The notes under the pieces: generated by a model
What the model saw: only the letters and a program-made list of their open reading frames with translations
What the model was told of the DNA's origin: nothing
Databases searched by the model: none
Translations under genes and position numbers: made by a program
Part shown: positions 1 to 12,800 of the stretch, piece after piece
How the letters are laid out: the number at the start of each line of letters is the position of its first letter
Position numbering within the stretch: the first letter of the stretch is position 1
NCBI GenBank assembly: GCA_038030265.1
Contig: CM075939.1
Span: forward strand, 25,215,253 to 25,279,252
Length of the DNA: 64,000 bases
Reading direction: 5' to 3'
Origin: Corythucha ciliata
Taxonomy: Eukaryota; Arthropoda; Insecta; Hemiptera; Tingidae

Positions 1-600
1 ACTTACTTATTGAAATGGATGATGCGGGTAAGAGGGGGTTAGACGAGTTTAATGGGGGGACATTTTTCATGTTATTTGTAAACAAACAATTTAAGAGTTC
101 CCTCAAATGCTTCACAAGTAAGTATTTACGTCATTTCCCCTCGCACCATCCATCCTCTTCTGAAGAACTTTGAACCTTTTTTAAAAATCTTAAAAGCACC
201 AATCGGGTTGCAACTTCCGTTGTTATCGTTCAGTTCACGGGTCAAATCACCGGTATGCTTTTCTACCCAATCTGAGATTCATGCAAGTTCCCCATTGGGT
301 GGTCCAGTAGCGTTAATTTAATAGCTCCCCTCCGCCGAGAACTCCCCTGCCATATCAACGGATTTGGTTCAAAAGGGTCTCATACGAAAGCGCGTTCATT
401 TTTCATCACTCGAGTTAATTTTGGGGGCAATTGCAGCAACAGCCGTGCGGTAGCGAATTTTCAACTAATTCAAACCCCTCTTTCACACCGTTCCCTTGGA
501 CCGATTCATCTGGATCACGAACTCGTCCGAGATATTCACGCTATTGATTTTTAGACCAAATTTGGTTGCCCTGAGTAAAAAATTGCGACCGTGATCGTGC
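1..600. other. gene-free left edge
   Basis: I see no coding exon, RNA gene or clear repeat here. The DNA is AT-rich and no reading frame resembles a known protein. It lies beyond the 3' end of the kinesin gene. Confidence 0.5.
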
Positions 601-617
601 TAACAAGCAAGGGACCA

Positions 618-646
618 TATATAAATAAATAAATAAATAAATAAAT
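618..646. repeat. AAAT microsatellite
   Basis: A run of about seven AAAT units is followed by TA-rich sequence. It adjoins a transposon end fragment, as TA runs do beside the other copies of that family. Confidence 0.8.
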
Positions 647-654
647 ATATAAAT

Positions 655-797
655 ATCTATATATATAGCAAATCGAACCGACCTCGGATTCGTGTTCTAG
701 GGGTTCTGAAACGTGAAAAAAAAGTATCACATCCCATATGTGCGACCATCAGGGCGAGACCAATAGTGCATTTTTTGAATGAAATGCACTAAAATCA
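655..797 (-). mobile_element. end fragment of the AGTGCATTTCATT repeat family
   Basis: The stretch has the words TTCGTGTTCTAGGGGTTCTG, ACGTGAAAAA and GACCAATAGTGCATTTTTTG and ends in AATGAAATGCACT. The same block ends the longer copies at 33620-33752 and 47290-47427 and recurs at 17972, 21840 and 23353. It is diverged, with no internal part of the element left. The family is named here only from its terminal word; I do not know a published name. Confidence 0.75.
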
Positions 798-956
798 AAG
801 TTTTAATCTGCGAGCACATGTTTAGGTTTTAATTTATAATCATACTTTTTTCCACCCTAGACTTGAGTCCATCACTAAGTGGACAGACTATAGTCCGTTC
901 ATGGACTATAGTATACAGTCCGTTCATTTGGTAACAAACAGTCGTGAATCCAGGAC

Positions 957-1032
957 GAGATTGACAGTTCCAAGAACGAAATTGACAATTCCAGGACGAA
1001 ATTGACAATTCCAGGACGAAATTGACAGTCAG
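957..1032. repeat. short tandem repeat, about 20 bp unit
   Basis: Three to four copies of a unit reading AATTGACAATTCCAGGACGA follow each other, the first and last slightly changed. A shorter repeat of GACTATAGT / GTCCGTTCAT lies just before, at 886-932. Confidence 0.8.
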
Positions 1033-1337
1033 TTTCTAGTTCTCGGCTGTTTCCGGTGAAGGGGTCTTAAAAATCCCATGGTCTTCGCCCGAATTGTCTG
1101 ATGTTGAACCTCGAAATGAAGGTCCGGGTAGTATGAGGAAGTTTACAGTTTCCAAGTCACAACTACGTCAGCTCCTGCGGCCGGGACAAGAACAAAACGC
1201 AAACCTGGCTACTGATATGACGATCTATCCACACTCCACAGTTGGAGCAAACACTGTAACCCTAACTGCAAACACTATTACCACAGACAGTGTAAACAAA
1301 CCTAAGGGGTGGGGGCCTGTTCTACATATAACTTTTA

Positions 1338-1440
1338 ACTATCACTATCACTGTCTCTTTCCAGTTTCCACCCGTCCTTCCGATCAACATGTGATTTAAT
1401 TCGGGGCGGACGGGTGGAAATGGGTATTCTAGGAACACTG
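1338..1440. mobile_element. hairpin MITE, CCACCCGTC family, copy 1
   Basis: TTTCCACCCGTCC and GGACGGGTGGAAA form a 13 bp inverted repeat around a short loop that contains AACATGTGATTTAATTCGG. The copy at 52025-52120 shares the loop and the flanks (ATCACTATCACTGTCTCTTT before, CTAGGAACACT after), so the mobile unit is about 100 bp. It has no coding capacity. Confidence 0.75.
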
Positions 1441-1814
1441 AAATCTAAGATCGCTTAAACTACCAGTTTCCGGAGTATTGGCTGACTCATTTTATGATTT
1501 TAAATACAATACCATCGCGTGTCTGTTCATCTTTAAAAACTAAATTTCGCAGAGTTGGTCCATTCAAAACCACAGTAGTGCATATCTCGCGATTGGCGTG
1601 CCAAAAAAAAGAAACAGCTATTTCGCGAGTTTCGCACGCTCTAAAACTCAATTTAGTGGTCTGGCTTCCTCTCAAATTTGTCTGTTTTTTTTTTTTTTTT
1701 GAAATGGCCTTGTTTGTTTTTTTTGTAATGTTATGTTATGGGCCTAAATTGCCCAAATTTAGAAGCCTCAGGCCTGTCGAGTGAGGGGTGGCATTGGGGT
1801 TGGGACACTGATCA

Positions 1815-2058
1815 GGTTGGAGCTTTGCTGCGGTTATAAACCTTTGCCGCGGTTATAAATACCTTTGCTGTGGTTGGGACGTTATTGTGGTTGGAGGTTG
1901 TAACTGTGGTTAGAGATTTGCTGAGGTCCCTTTTGATGTTTGATTCTCTGCGGGTCGGACCTTCTTTGCGGTTGAAGCTCTACTGTGATTTGGGGCTTTC
2001 CTGTGGTTGGAGGTTCCAACTGTGGTTTGAGCTTTTTGCTGTGGCTGGCCTTCCTTGA
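1815..2058. repeat. degenerate GTGGTTGGAGGTT array
   Basis: Roughly 25-30 bp phrases built on TTGCTGTGGTTGGA or CTGTGGTTGGAGGTT recur about eight times with many substitutions. Open frames across it are by-products of the repeat. Confidence 0.65.
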
Positions 2059-3807
2059 GGGCTTGCAATTCGGAAATCAAAAAGAAGGGAGGAAAATAAA
2101 AATGAGCTGTAAAACGACGATGAGCTGTAAAAGATGATAAATCGAGGAAAATAGGCCAAGTTTTCTCAACGTCATTGAAAATATTCGACACTCGGGCAAG
2201 ATACTGAAACTGTGCGTGCGATATGGTCGGGGTGTGAAAGGGTGCCATTGCCCCGGGGGCCCGAATATTCTCTCTACGGCCCTTCGAAGCCTGTAATTCA
2301 GGGAGCACCCTTCTGCCTCAAGTCAGACGTGAAGTCGAACCGAGAACTTGCAGGGTTGCGCTTGCCGCCGACACATCAGGCACACTGAGAGAGGTGTTGG
2401 GAATAAGACACACCCGTAGACACTCAGAATAAAATTGCATTAGGCGTTTTGCTTTTGACGGTATGAAGAAGAATGACCCTCCATAATCTTGGAAGGGAAG
2501 CAGTCCAGGCCACAGTTACTGCGCCAATGTTCTGGGAGTTGATTGGATAGGAGAAACTAAAATAAAAGAAACGAAAATAAGCAATGCCCTTGTTTTATTC
2601 AGTTATTCACTTTCAGAAAAAGGCTGTACAGAAAGCTTTTAAATTTTCTTTAGTTCGATAATAATCAGATTTAATGCCCCAGACGTTGACAGATCGCATA
2701 TCACTTTTATTTTTGAAATAAAAATTATAATAAATTAATTTAATAAAAATGTGCATAAAGCTTTTTTTCGTTCAACACAGCTAATTCTCGTGAACGGTAT
2801 CGACAAATCCGTCGAAGAAATTTAAAATCACCCAATCTCACGCGCGCTCTCTCTCTCTCTCTCTCTAATTCTCTTGCTTTCCCCGAAAATGCCTTTGGGA
2901 CTGGGGGAAAGGGATTCCCTAAATCACAATATTCCTAAATTTTTAACAGCTTTCAAATAAAGGAAAATCAAGCACAATACACACCGTGTGGACTATACCG
3001 GGGGGGGGGGGCTAAGTACTAAAACTTTTATCTGAGCGGACAAAGTGTTACTTGATTATTGTTTTCTTTTTAATTCAAGTGAAATGATATCAATAGCCCA
3101 AAAGGGTCTGATTTTAAGAGCCTACAAAATACTTGGCTTAAGCCAAGTACGTGCTCTTAAGATAAAATGAAGTAAGTCGATACAGACTGAATCAACCCAA
3201 GCGAGTTTCAACTCGTAAATGATAATTAAAAAAAAAAAATACATAAAATGGAAGTCAAGTGCATTAGAAGACAGTATTTCTTTTTTTAATTTTTCATTTT
3301 TAGAAATCACTCTAATTTTGGCGAAACGTCCTCAGTACAAAATAATTTGTTGACTTCAGATAAACAAGATACAAGCGGGCACATGCAGCGTATTAAAAAA
3401 TATTTCATGAGTAATAAAATTTGCTAAAAAATTAAGTTGTGTTATATACAAAGCTAAGGTGGTATTTTTCAACAAGAAAAATGTCTATACACGCACCAGA
3501 AAAATGCTGCTCTCCTCTACCTACAATTAGAAAATAAAAAGGCGGCCGCACCGTGTTTATCCCATTCCCTTCTTTGGCAGAATACAAAATATATTTGCTT
3601 ATTTAATGTAAAGAAAAATATGTGCTTTGTGGGAACCAAAATAGATTAGCAAGAGAATGACCAAATAGGAGAGAGAATACTAAAATCCTTAAAAATATTC
3701 GAATTCATTATTATTATTTTCATTCTTTTTAGGGGGTGACTGGTGTTTACGACGTTGCCTACGAAATCAAAATATAAAATAAATAATTTACGGCTACAGA
3801 GGAGCTT
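2059..3807. other. intergenic DNA beyond the kinesin 3' end
   Basis: No gene is recognised. There is a CT dinucleotide run at 2847-2866 and an 11-base G run at 3001. Part of the left end could be 3' UTR of the kinesin gene, which is transcribed toward low coordinates. Confidence 0.5.
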
Positions 3808-3813
3808 TTTATT
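3808..3813 (-). terminator. candidate Khc poly(A) signal
   Basis: TTTATT on the plus strand is AATAAA in the transcript, about 33 nt after the kinesin stop codon. Another A/T-rich AATAAA lies near 3778. Kinesin transcripts often have long 3' UTRs, so the real end may be further along. Confidence 0.4.
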
Positions 3814-3845
3814 CCTTAATTTTTTATAAGCGCGTCTTCAGCAGT

Positions 3846-6800
3846 TCAGCTCTCATTGCCTGCGAAAAAAAATCGCAAGAAAATTTCAAATCGGGTTCCT
3901 TAAATGTATATTCGAACAAAAACTTACTAATCGCTTTATGTTTCCGAGCGGCATCATCCGCAGGAGACCTCAACTGTTGTGGGATGATGGTGGGTCGGCT
4001 CTGACCACCTCCACCAACAACCACATGAGGGTACTGGCCGGTTCGGATGGGTTTAGCTGAGAAATGGATTACGTTTTGTATTAATCGAGACATCGCTGAA
4101 AAAAAAAAGAAGGATGAACGACTCACCGATCTGAGGGCTTGGGCCTCGCCTTGCCAAATTCTTCTGCCTCACAGCCTCTTTAATTCGATCCACCTCGAAT
4201 TGATATCGTTTTCTATCACGCATAGCGCACTCTTTGGCGTCTTTCAGAGCAGCTTCAAGAGCCTGTAAGCAGTACATTAGACATATTGGCTTTATTTTTA
4301 AAAACAAATATGGTGATGGGGCGGGGACTCACTTTGACTCTTTCCATGGTCACTCGCAACCTCTTTTCCAATTTAGGGAGTTCACACCGAAGGTCGGCGT
4401 TATCTCGTACGAGTTGTTTGTGCACTTTGGTTAGCTGATCCAAATTATTCTCCAAAAAGGATATTTTCTGTTTTTGAGCGAGAGAGCCTCCGTCGTCTTC
4501 CTCTTCAGAGTTGGCCGCTTTTTTAATTCGAGCCTGTAAATCTTGTACAAACAGTTTGCGAAGGTTGTGAAGAGTTTGCAACTCTTTAGCGACAGTGTCT
4601 TCGAGACCCTTGAGATCTTTTCGGGCTTGCTCTCTTCTTTCTTGAGTCAACCTGGATTTTACAAGATTTTAAATAGTCTATTCTTGGTCTCAATCTAGAA
4701 ATTAAATCTTACATAAGCTCTTGTAGTTTGTTGCTCTTCTCCATTTCTTCCTGTTTGAGCTTTTCGTAGTCTTGTTGGAGCTGTTGATATGACAGCGTGT
4801 ACTTCTGGTTTTCGCTACGGACACAAACAAAGGTTTACAGTTTATTCTTTTAGAATTTATTCACTTAAACTTACTCCTTAACGGTGTTAATCAGCTCCTG
4901 TTTTTCGGTGATTTCGTCTCTTAACTGGGCAATTTGTTTCTGATACGTTTCTCTCAAGTTGTCCATTTGTTGTTCCAAAGCTACTTTCATGGTAGCCTCG
5001 TTCTTTTTCTCTTCAGCTTTTTCTTTTGATGATGCGGCGTGAACTTGTTCTGAAACACCAAATTAATGTGAGTCACAATTTGTAAGCACACTTCCACCCC
5101 CTCCTCACATACCAGCAGCTTTCATCTTGGCGCACTCCTCCCTCAAATTATCCAGCTGCTCTTCCAGCATTCTTTTCTTGTTCTCCGTCTCACGCATCGA
5201 CTCTTGAAACGATTTCATACGAGCCTCGTGCTGCGACACCAACAATCGACACTCGGCCAAGTCTTTTTCATACTCGCTTATCTTCTTATTCGAATCCACT
5301 TGATAAGTTTCTAAGCCTTGGCATCTTTGAACAAGATTTTTCACTTCGGACTTCATTTTCGAGATATAAAGACGAGCGACGGTGAATTCCTCTTCAAGTT
5401 TTCCATTGCTGTCACCGGAAAACTTGATTTCACTCTCGGCACCACCGATGGCGGTGCCAATGTCCGACAGATCTTTGAGAAGATTCGTCAAAAGTTCGGT
5501 AATTCGTTTCCTTTGGTGTGACGACATGTCTTTAAGCTGTTGAAGCTCCGAAGAGACGTTGTTCAGAACAGACTGTTTTGACAAAAGCTCTTCAGCTAAG
5601 CTCTCGTTCTCCTTGTTTTTTGTGTCAGCCTCTTGACTTTTCTGATCATAATTGACAGCCAGCTCTTCAAGTGCCTGAAGTACTTCTTTCACCTCTTCCT
5701 TGGCACTTTCATTCTCCTGAGTAATTCTGTTCATTTCTTGCTGAAGAAGTTCATAGTCTTTTCTCGTTGACATGATGAGCTGTAAAAACGTCAACATTAT
5801 AATAAGAAAATTGTGAAACAGGGACAAATTTTCACCTCTTCCTGCTCAACAATCTGGTCCTTAAGCTTTTCGATGAACTGCGACTGTTGGTTAATCTCTT
5901 CATCTTTATCGTCAAGCTGAAGGAATAATCTCTCACGCTCTTCTTCCAATTTCTGGCGTTCTTCATTGCTCAACGAGCCAATCATGATGCCAGGGGTAGC
6001 TGGAAGAGCTGTAAAAATCGATTTACTGAAGATAATTCATCACCATGTGGCAAAAAAAAGAAGACTACCTTGCTTGACGATCTCAGTTGTCGGAGCGACT
6101 GGAGTGACAACTTCAAGGGGCTCATTGAAATTAACCTGTTCTTCTTGGCCGACAGTTTCACCTCCACGCCATCTGTTGAATGACGATTTTTAAGACCATT
6201 TGAGGGGGAGAAGCAACGAGAGGTAGGAAAGGGGATTCTAATGACCCGCTGACGCGACAGTGGGATTCTGTTAAGAGATTGACTGATATTTGGGGGGCGG
6301 AAATACTAGTTTTCGGACAAAAAAAAACACCCGGTTGCCACAGAATGAGTAGTATGAAACTTGGTATGATCCTCCAGGCATGCCCTGATCATTTTAGCAA
6401 TAATTCCCAGATTCCCATTTGACATTCTAAGGAAGCTCTGGTAACGAGCAAACGAGTAGTCGAGTAGTACATACGAATATTTCGTGAGTGGACAATTCTC
6501 TTTACTCGTTACAATCCCAGATTGTACTGTGACTGAATAGAACAGGCATTCTGACGCCCCTCTCCACCGAACATATTTCCATCATATCTGTCTACATTCA
6601 CACCCTCAAAATAGAGAAAAAGGCAATTCGCGCATAACAAATATCAAAACTGACACTATAGGCTCTAAAAAAGACTAAATTGACGATTCGCGCCAAGAAA
6701 ATTTCAAAAACTACGAGGGGCAATCTAGACCATCATCACGCAACAAATATGGCCAAACCGTCAATTCACATCCTGAAAAGGTGGAAAAATTCCAATTGGG

Positions 6801-9800
6801 ATTTAGGGGAGATTCGCGCGCTGCAAATCGCTTGACGGACTATTTTCATTGCAAGGGGGAAAAATAATTATTTTCGTCCCGAAAAATGATTGAACTGACA
6901 ATGCGCCTCCTTAAAGATGGCCATACTGATACACTGAGACTCCTGGAAAACAGCTAAAGTGGTTGATTACAACGATTATAAAGCTAAGACGTCTTCCCTC
7001 TCCTTTGGCGCTCCAAAACTGGCCAAAATGACCATTCGCACCTTGAAAATAGTTGAATTCATAATTTTTCCACTAAAATAGAAAAACTAGTAATTCACGC
7101 CCCAAAAATAAGACTAACCGGCAGTTCACAGCCTACAGATGGCAAACTGACCACTGGCCTCCTGGAAATGGCTTGGCGGACTATAATTGCGGGTTAAAAA
7201 TGGCAAAACTGACGATTTGCTTCCGAAAACTTATTAAACTGACGATTCGCGCCATGAAAATGCCAGATCTGACGATTCGTGCACTGAACTGGAAGAAACG
7301 ACCAGTCACGCTTCAAAAATGAGATAAAACTGACCATTAACGCCTTAAGTGCCTGAATTGACAGTTTCTTTCCTCTAAACTGATGAAAATACTGAAGATT
7401 CGCTGCTCCGTGAAAATGCCTTAACTGAAGATTCGCTCCATCAAAATGCCTGAACAGCTGATTCTCGCACAGAAAATGTCATGACCAACCATTTTTTGGC
7501 CAAACTGACCATTCGTGCCTTTATAATGGCTGAATTGACAAACACCCCCACAAAAACAAACAGCCCAACTGGTAATGCGCTCCCGTAAAAATAGCCAAAC
7601 TAGCAATTCACGCCCCTAAAAACGACAAAAAAAAGGCCAAATTGACAATTCGCTCCCCCGAAAATGGTGAAACGGACGATTCACGACGAGGGAACTTCGC
7701 AAGTTTTCTCTGACTTTTCTCATAAATCCTTGACTTTTTTCGATTTCCTCGATTTGTAAACACCCCGAAAATATCAAGAATGGGTAATTCATCTCGAAAA
7801 CTGGCAGTTCGATTGGAAAAATTTTAATTTCACCCCCACTGACTACTTCCTAGGAACGACAGGCATTTTCAGTTCGAAGGCAGACCCTTGAAAATTTCCC
7901 GCTTTCGCCGTACTCACAAATACTATGAAAGCATGCAGGGTTTTGTTCGCGCGCAACCCAGTCCGCGTTTTAATTGTGGCTAAGCTTTAAAACAATCCTC
8001 TACTCTTAAAGAAACATCAAAACACTTAATTCCTGAAAATCCGGTCCGGGACAGCTCAGGAGAAGACTTGATGGATGACTTACCCCGATACAGAATCATA
8101 TGCTACATGGAAAGCGCCGGGAGAAAGCCCGGGTTTCCGGGATCTATTTTAAATTTCCTGACCTTTCCAGGATGTCCCTGACCTGCGGCAACCTTGACAA
8201 TAGCTGCACCCGAAAATCTAGCACGTTGTAGCACGAAAATTTAGCACGTAGGCAAAAATTCCTTTTGTATCTCATCGAAAGGGTCGGATTTCAAAATGTA
8301 ACCGTACCTGCTAAGTTCGGATTCGAGTTTTTCGAGTTTACCCTTAAGTCTAGCGACTTTCTCTTTCTCCTTTTCATACCGACGCTTCCATTCCTCCGCC
8401 GTCAATTCCTCGTTAACCGTCACAACATTCTTGATAGTCTTCGCCCTTTTAAGCGGAAACACAAAATTAAGTATAACGTTTTAACAAAAAAAAACCTCCC
8501 CTTGCCACAGGAATTACCTTCGACCGAAATCAAGCGTACTCTTTGTTTCCGATTCGTTAAACGAAGCGGGAGAGCAACAAATGATAATCGTTGTCCGAGC
8601 GTTACCACCCAGTGACTCTTGAAGGATTCGAGTCAATTTGGAGTCACGATAGGGGATATGCGTTTTATTGCCGTCAGCTAAAGCTGAAATTACGTTACCC
8701 AGAGCGGACAGGGATTTATTAATATTTTTAGCTTCGTCAAGAACTGTTCCTTCTGCACCGGTTTTCGAGACCTGTAAAAATAAGTAAACAAACAATAAAA
8801 CGGATAGTTGAGCAACGAGTTGTTGTTTTTTACCTTTTCACTTCCGGCTAAATCCACTAAATACAGTTTACCGGACAATTTCTTTTCGTTTTCTAAATTT
8901 TCTTGTTTAACGTTAATTAGGAACACACTGTGACTTCTAGAACTGTGCTCGTTCATATCTGTTACAATCAGAAATGAAAATCAATAAAAATTCTCGGGAA
9001 TTTAAAACTGGCTCAGTGCACGTACTTGTAACGGCGATGTGTCTGTTGGATTTGCCTTCTTCTATCACTTCGAACACTTCCTCAGGACTTGACACGAATC
9101 GTTCTGTCGCTCCTTTGACGAAGGGTACTCTATTTTTGTCCTCGTGAACGCTTAGATTGACCTTCGATACTGTAACAACATTTTTTCTTAATTGGTTTTC
9201 TCGCTTTAAAATCGTATTTCCTACCGTCAAGTAGATCTCGAATTTTATCCATGTAGATTTCAAAGTAAGATACTTTAATGTGAAACTCGAGATTTTCTTC
9301 CATGGCGTATATGTGATTGAAAATATCGTTGACGATCCTTGGAATTATTCCCTGCTTCATCTGATCACCAATGACACCCTCCATCGTGTGCGTTTTACCG
9401 GATGACGTTTGACCGTAGGCAAAGATCGTTCCGTTGTAGCCGGCGAGAACATCTATTTTAAATACAAAACGGATTAATAAAACGAGGCATTCAGACACAC
9501 ACACACACAAAAGGATAACGACATACCAGATACGATCGATTTGGCGGCTTCATTGTACACTTTTTCCTGTGATGCATTCGGCTTGAAAACTTTGTCAAAC
9601 AAATAAACTTTCCCCTGCAACAAGAGAAGAAATGAAAATTAATAATTAAATAATAAGTATACATATAAGATAATCAAAAACTGCTCACAAAGCAATAAAA
9701 ATGCCTTAAGTATGCACAGAAGGCGGCTAGAGGTACTTGGTCTGTCGAGATCCAAACTCTCGAGAGTACGCCAATATAAAGCGTTTTCCATTTGCACAGA

Positions 9801-12800
9801 ATTCTGTCGCGGAGCAGTTCATTTCCATTCATTCTTTCTGAATTATGTCATTACGATTGCGACGAATGATGATGACGAATTATATTACTACAAATTATGA
9901 TCTTGGAGAAGAGGGTGGAAATGAACTGCCCAGGTGCAAAATTTTATACAAATGGAAGACATTATAAATACGGTGACCAGATTTTTTCACTTGGGAAGAA
10001 AACAACCCGACAATAAATCCCTAAAGATTGGGTATTCGTCAGGCTTTGGGCACTTTTGGGACCGGCTACCCAGAGTTCCACCGCCACAAAAAAATGCCCC
10101 TAAATTTGCAATTTCGCTGAAGAGACCCCCGAAACTGTTAATTTCAAGGATATTTGTCCAGGAAACTTGTGATTTCGCGGATCGTGAAAATAAATACCTG
10201 GCGCCTTGTTCACTAAAATTAAGTGCCGGCGCTACCCACCCGTCTTCTCGAAAAACAGATGTTCTATTCCGGGGAGGACGACGGGTGGATAGCGCCGGCG
10301 CTTACTTTTAGTGAATAAGGCGCCTGGGGGTAGCGGGTAATAGAAAAGTGAACTGAGAAGCTTGCAATTTCGCGTAAGTAAAGAACTGAGACTTGCAATT
10401 TCACGACAATTCGGCCACGAAACTTCCAATTTCGTGCGAAATTTAGCTGCCAAGTGTTGAAATTTTTTGGCTATCGTCAGACTTTGAGTGCTGTAGTAGC
10501 CCGGTCGACTACACCGGATTCCACGGACACTAAAAAAAAGTCCCGTAACTAGCAATTTCGCGTATTTTTAGGTCAGAATGATGCAATTTTGTGGCAATAT
10601 TCAACAGCCTGTGGGCACTCTAGGGACCGGTTAACCCGGGTCTCTAAAAAAAAAAGTAAGCTCGGACTCAATTTTCTTCGCGGATATCACACTTCCTTTC
10701 CCTGACCATGGAAGTAAAAATGCACCCACAACTTGCGATTTCGCGGGAATAAATACCAGCAATTTTCAATTTCACCATTCAGCCCAGAAACTAGCGATTT
10801 TTGGAGTGTTCAGCCAGGGAACTTCCAATTTCGCGGATTTTTAGCTATAAAATGTTGGAATTTGCGACTAATCGTTGGACCTTGGGCGCTGGCTGTCCAG
10901 ACGGGCACCTACAGAAAGGCCCCGAAACTTGCAATTTCGGGGAAATAAGGACCAAAAATTAGCAATGTCGTGAACGTTCAGACCCAAAATTTACAATTTC
11001 GCTGACTTGCAGCTCTGACGTTTTGTAATTTCGTGGCCCACTTTGGGTGCTGTCGTGGCCGTCTAGAAAAAAAAGTCCAACACTTTCTTTCTTTCTTTTT
11101 ATTGCTGTCACAAATTTGCGCTCGTATAAACTGGACTGGAACCCGTGCCCGCTATATATAAAAAAAAAGGCCCCGGAACCTGCTATTTCACGAAAGTAAA
11201 GACCAAAAAACGTGCCTTTTCGCTGTTATTCAGACCCGATACTTGCAATTTTGCAGATTTTCATCTCCCAGAGTAGCAATTTTGCGCTACTTGACTCCAA
11301 GAGGGGCAAGTATGAAGGGATGTTACGATTTTAACACGGCGTTATTCAGTCAAAATTAAACTGGTTGTCACGTGGATCCCACCCGTAATTTTCATTCAAC
11401 GCCCCTTCGTTCAAGCCCCAGTATTGCAATGCGGCGACTTTTTGGCCATAATATGATTTTTTTATTGAATGACTTATTTGCCAAGTCATTCAATGAAAGG
11501 AATACGCCCCACGTTCAAAAGCAGAATTATTGCTTTACACTTTCACTTTTCCCCTAACATAGCGATTTCGCGACTTTTTATGGTGGCAAATAAGCAGTTT
11601 CGCTACTATTTAGTTTCAAACTTGCGTTTTACGGATATTTAACTTCGAAACTTGCGATTTTGTGGCTATTTATCCGTCGAATCTCGACTCTTCATCCATT
11701 GCCAGCAATATTTGGGGTTACTTGAGATCAAACTCCATAAGTTTTACAAGCGGTCACAAAAAGCCTCTTATGACCTAACCCGTAGAAATTGGGTATTTGG
11801 CCGAATCAAATTCAGGAAATTGTGGTTTTTGATTGAAAGAATTCCACTAAATAGGTAATTCGAAAGAACCAATCGCTGCAAAATTTGGTTTCGACCGGTC
11901 CAGACCCGAAAATCTTGACTTTTGATGCAGTCGAATCCTCCAAATTGGCTATCTGAATAAACAAACAAGCAGAAGATCAAGCTGAAGAAACAAGCCGAAG
12001 AAACTTGCATATTCGGCCATAGAACTTAATTTGACGGCGCTCAATTGCTGGACTCCAAAACCGTCAATCTAGCCCTTAAGACTGGCTACTTGACGTCTTG
12101 ATTTCAGCAATATTGCAAGTTTTAGGGTGGTTTTTTGGTGGGCTTGTGGGGTGGAAGCCGCGAAATGCCCCCAGTAAACGCGAATTAGCAACTTGCACGA
12201 ATTTTAGCCGGGAAGTTCAATCTAGAATGCGCGAACCAGAGCTTGATTGTCAACTTTAGCAGCGAAGACTTGGCCTATTTTGCTCTATTTCTTAATTTAA
12301 GGCGCAAAACGCCTACAGAAATAATCGCGAAACAGCTAACTTTTTCAATTTTAGCCCGAGTTTGCCAAAAGAACCGCTCTCAAGCGCTTTTTCTCAATTT
12401 TGGTGCTTTACATTGGCGCTTTTTGCCAACTTGAGACACGAAAGATTGCCTCGCATTCGAAGCTAAATTTCTGCGAAACTGCTTAGTTTCATGGCGGGGG
12501 GTAAAGCGCTCATACACGTACAATAAATATTGCGCAATATAGGGGTTGCACAATAGAATTGAACGTGTATGGGTCATATTGATGGGTTGCACAATACGTA
12601 TATTGTACAAACATTTTTTTATTTGAAAACATCAGAAAAATAAGTAAAACGGCCCGTACACGTACAATAAATATTGCGCAATATCGGGGTTGTACAATAA
12701 AGTTGAACGTGTATGATAGGTGCACGTGTGTATTGATAGGTGGCACAATAAGTTGTGCAAACAATTTTTTATTTGAAAACATCAGAAAAATCAAGTAAAA

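Noticed and set aside
1910..2308. 132-codon minus-strand frame near 2.1 kb
   Set aside because: Half of it is the GTGGTTGG repeat array; no homology recognised.
4047..4434. Plus-strand frames opposite the Khc C-terminal exons
   Set aside because: Shadows of the real minus-strand exons.
6580..7690. Diverged array of tRNA or small RNA genes
   Set aside because: The phrases have no conserved stems, A/B boxes or cloverleaf; they are sequence phrases only.
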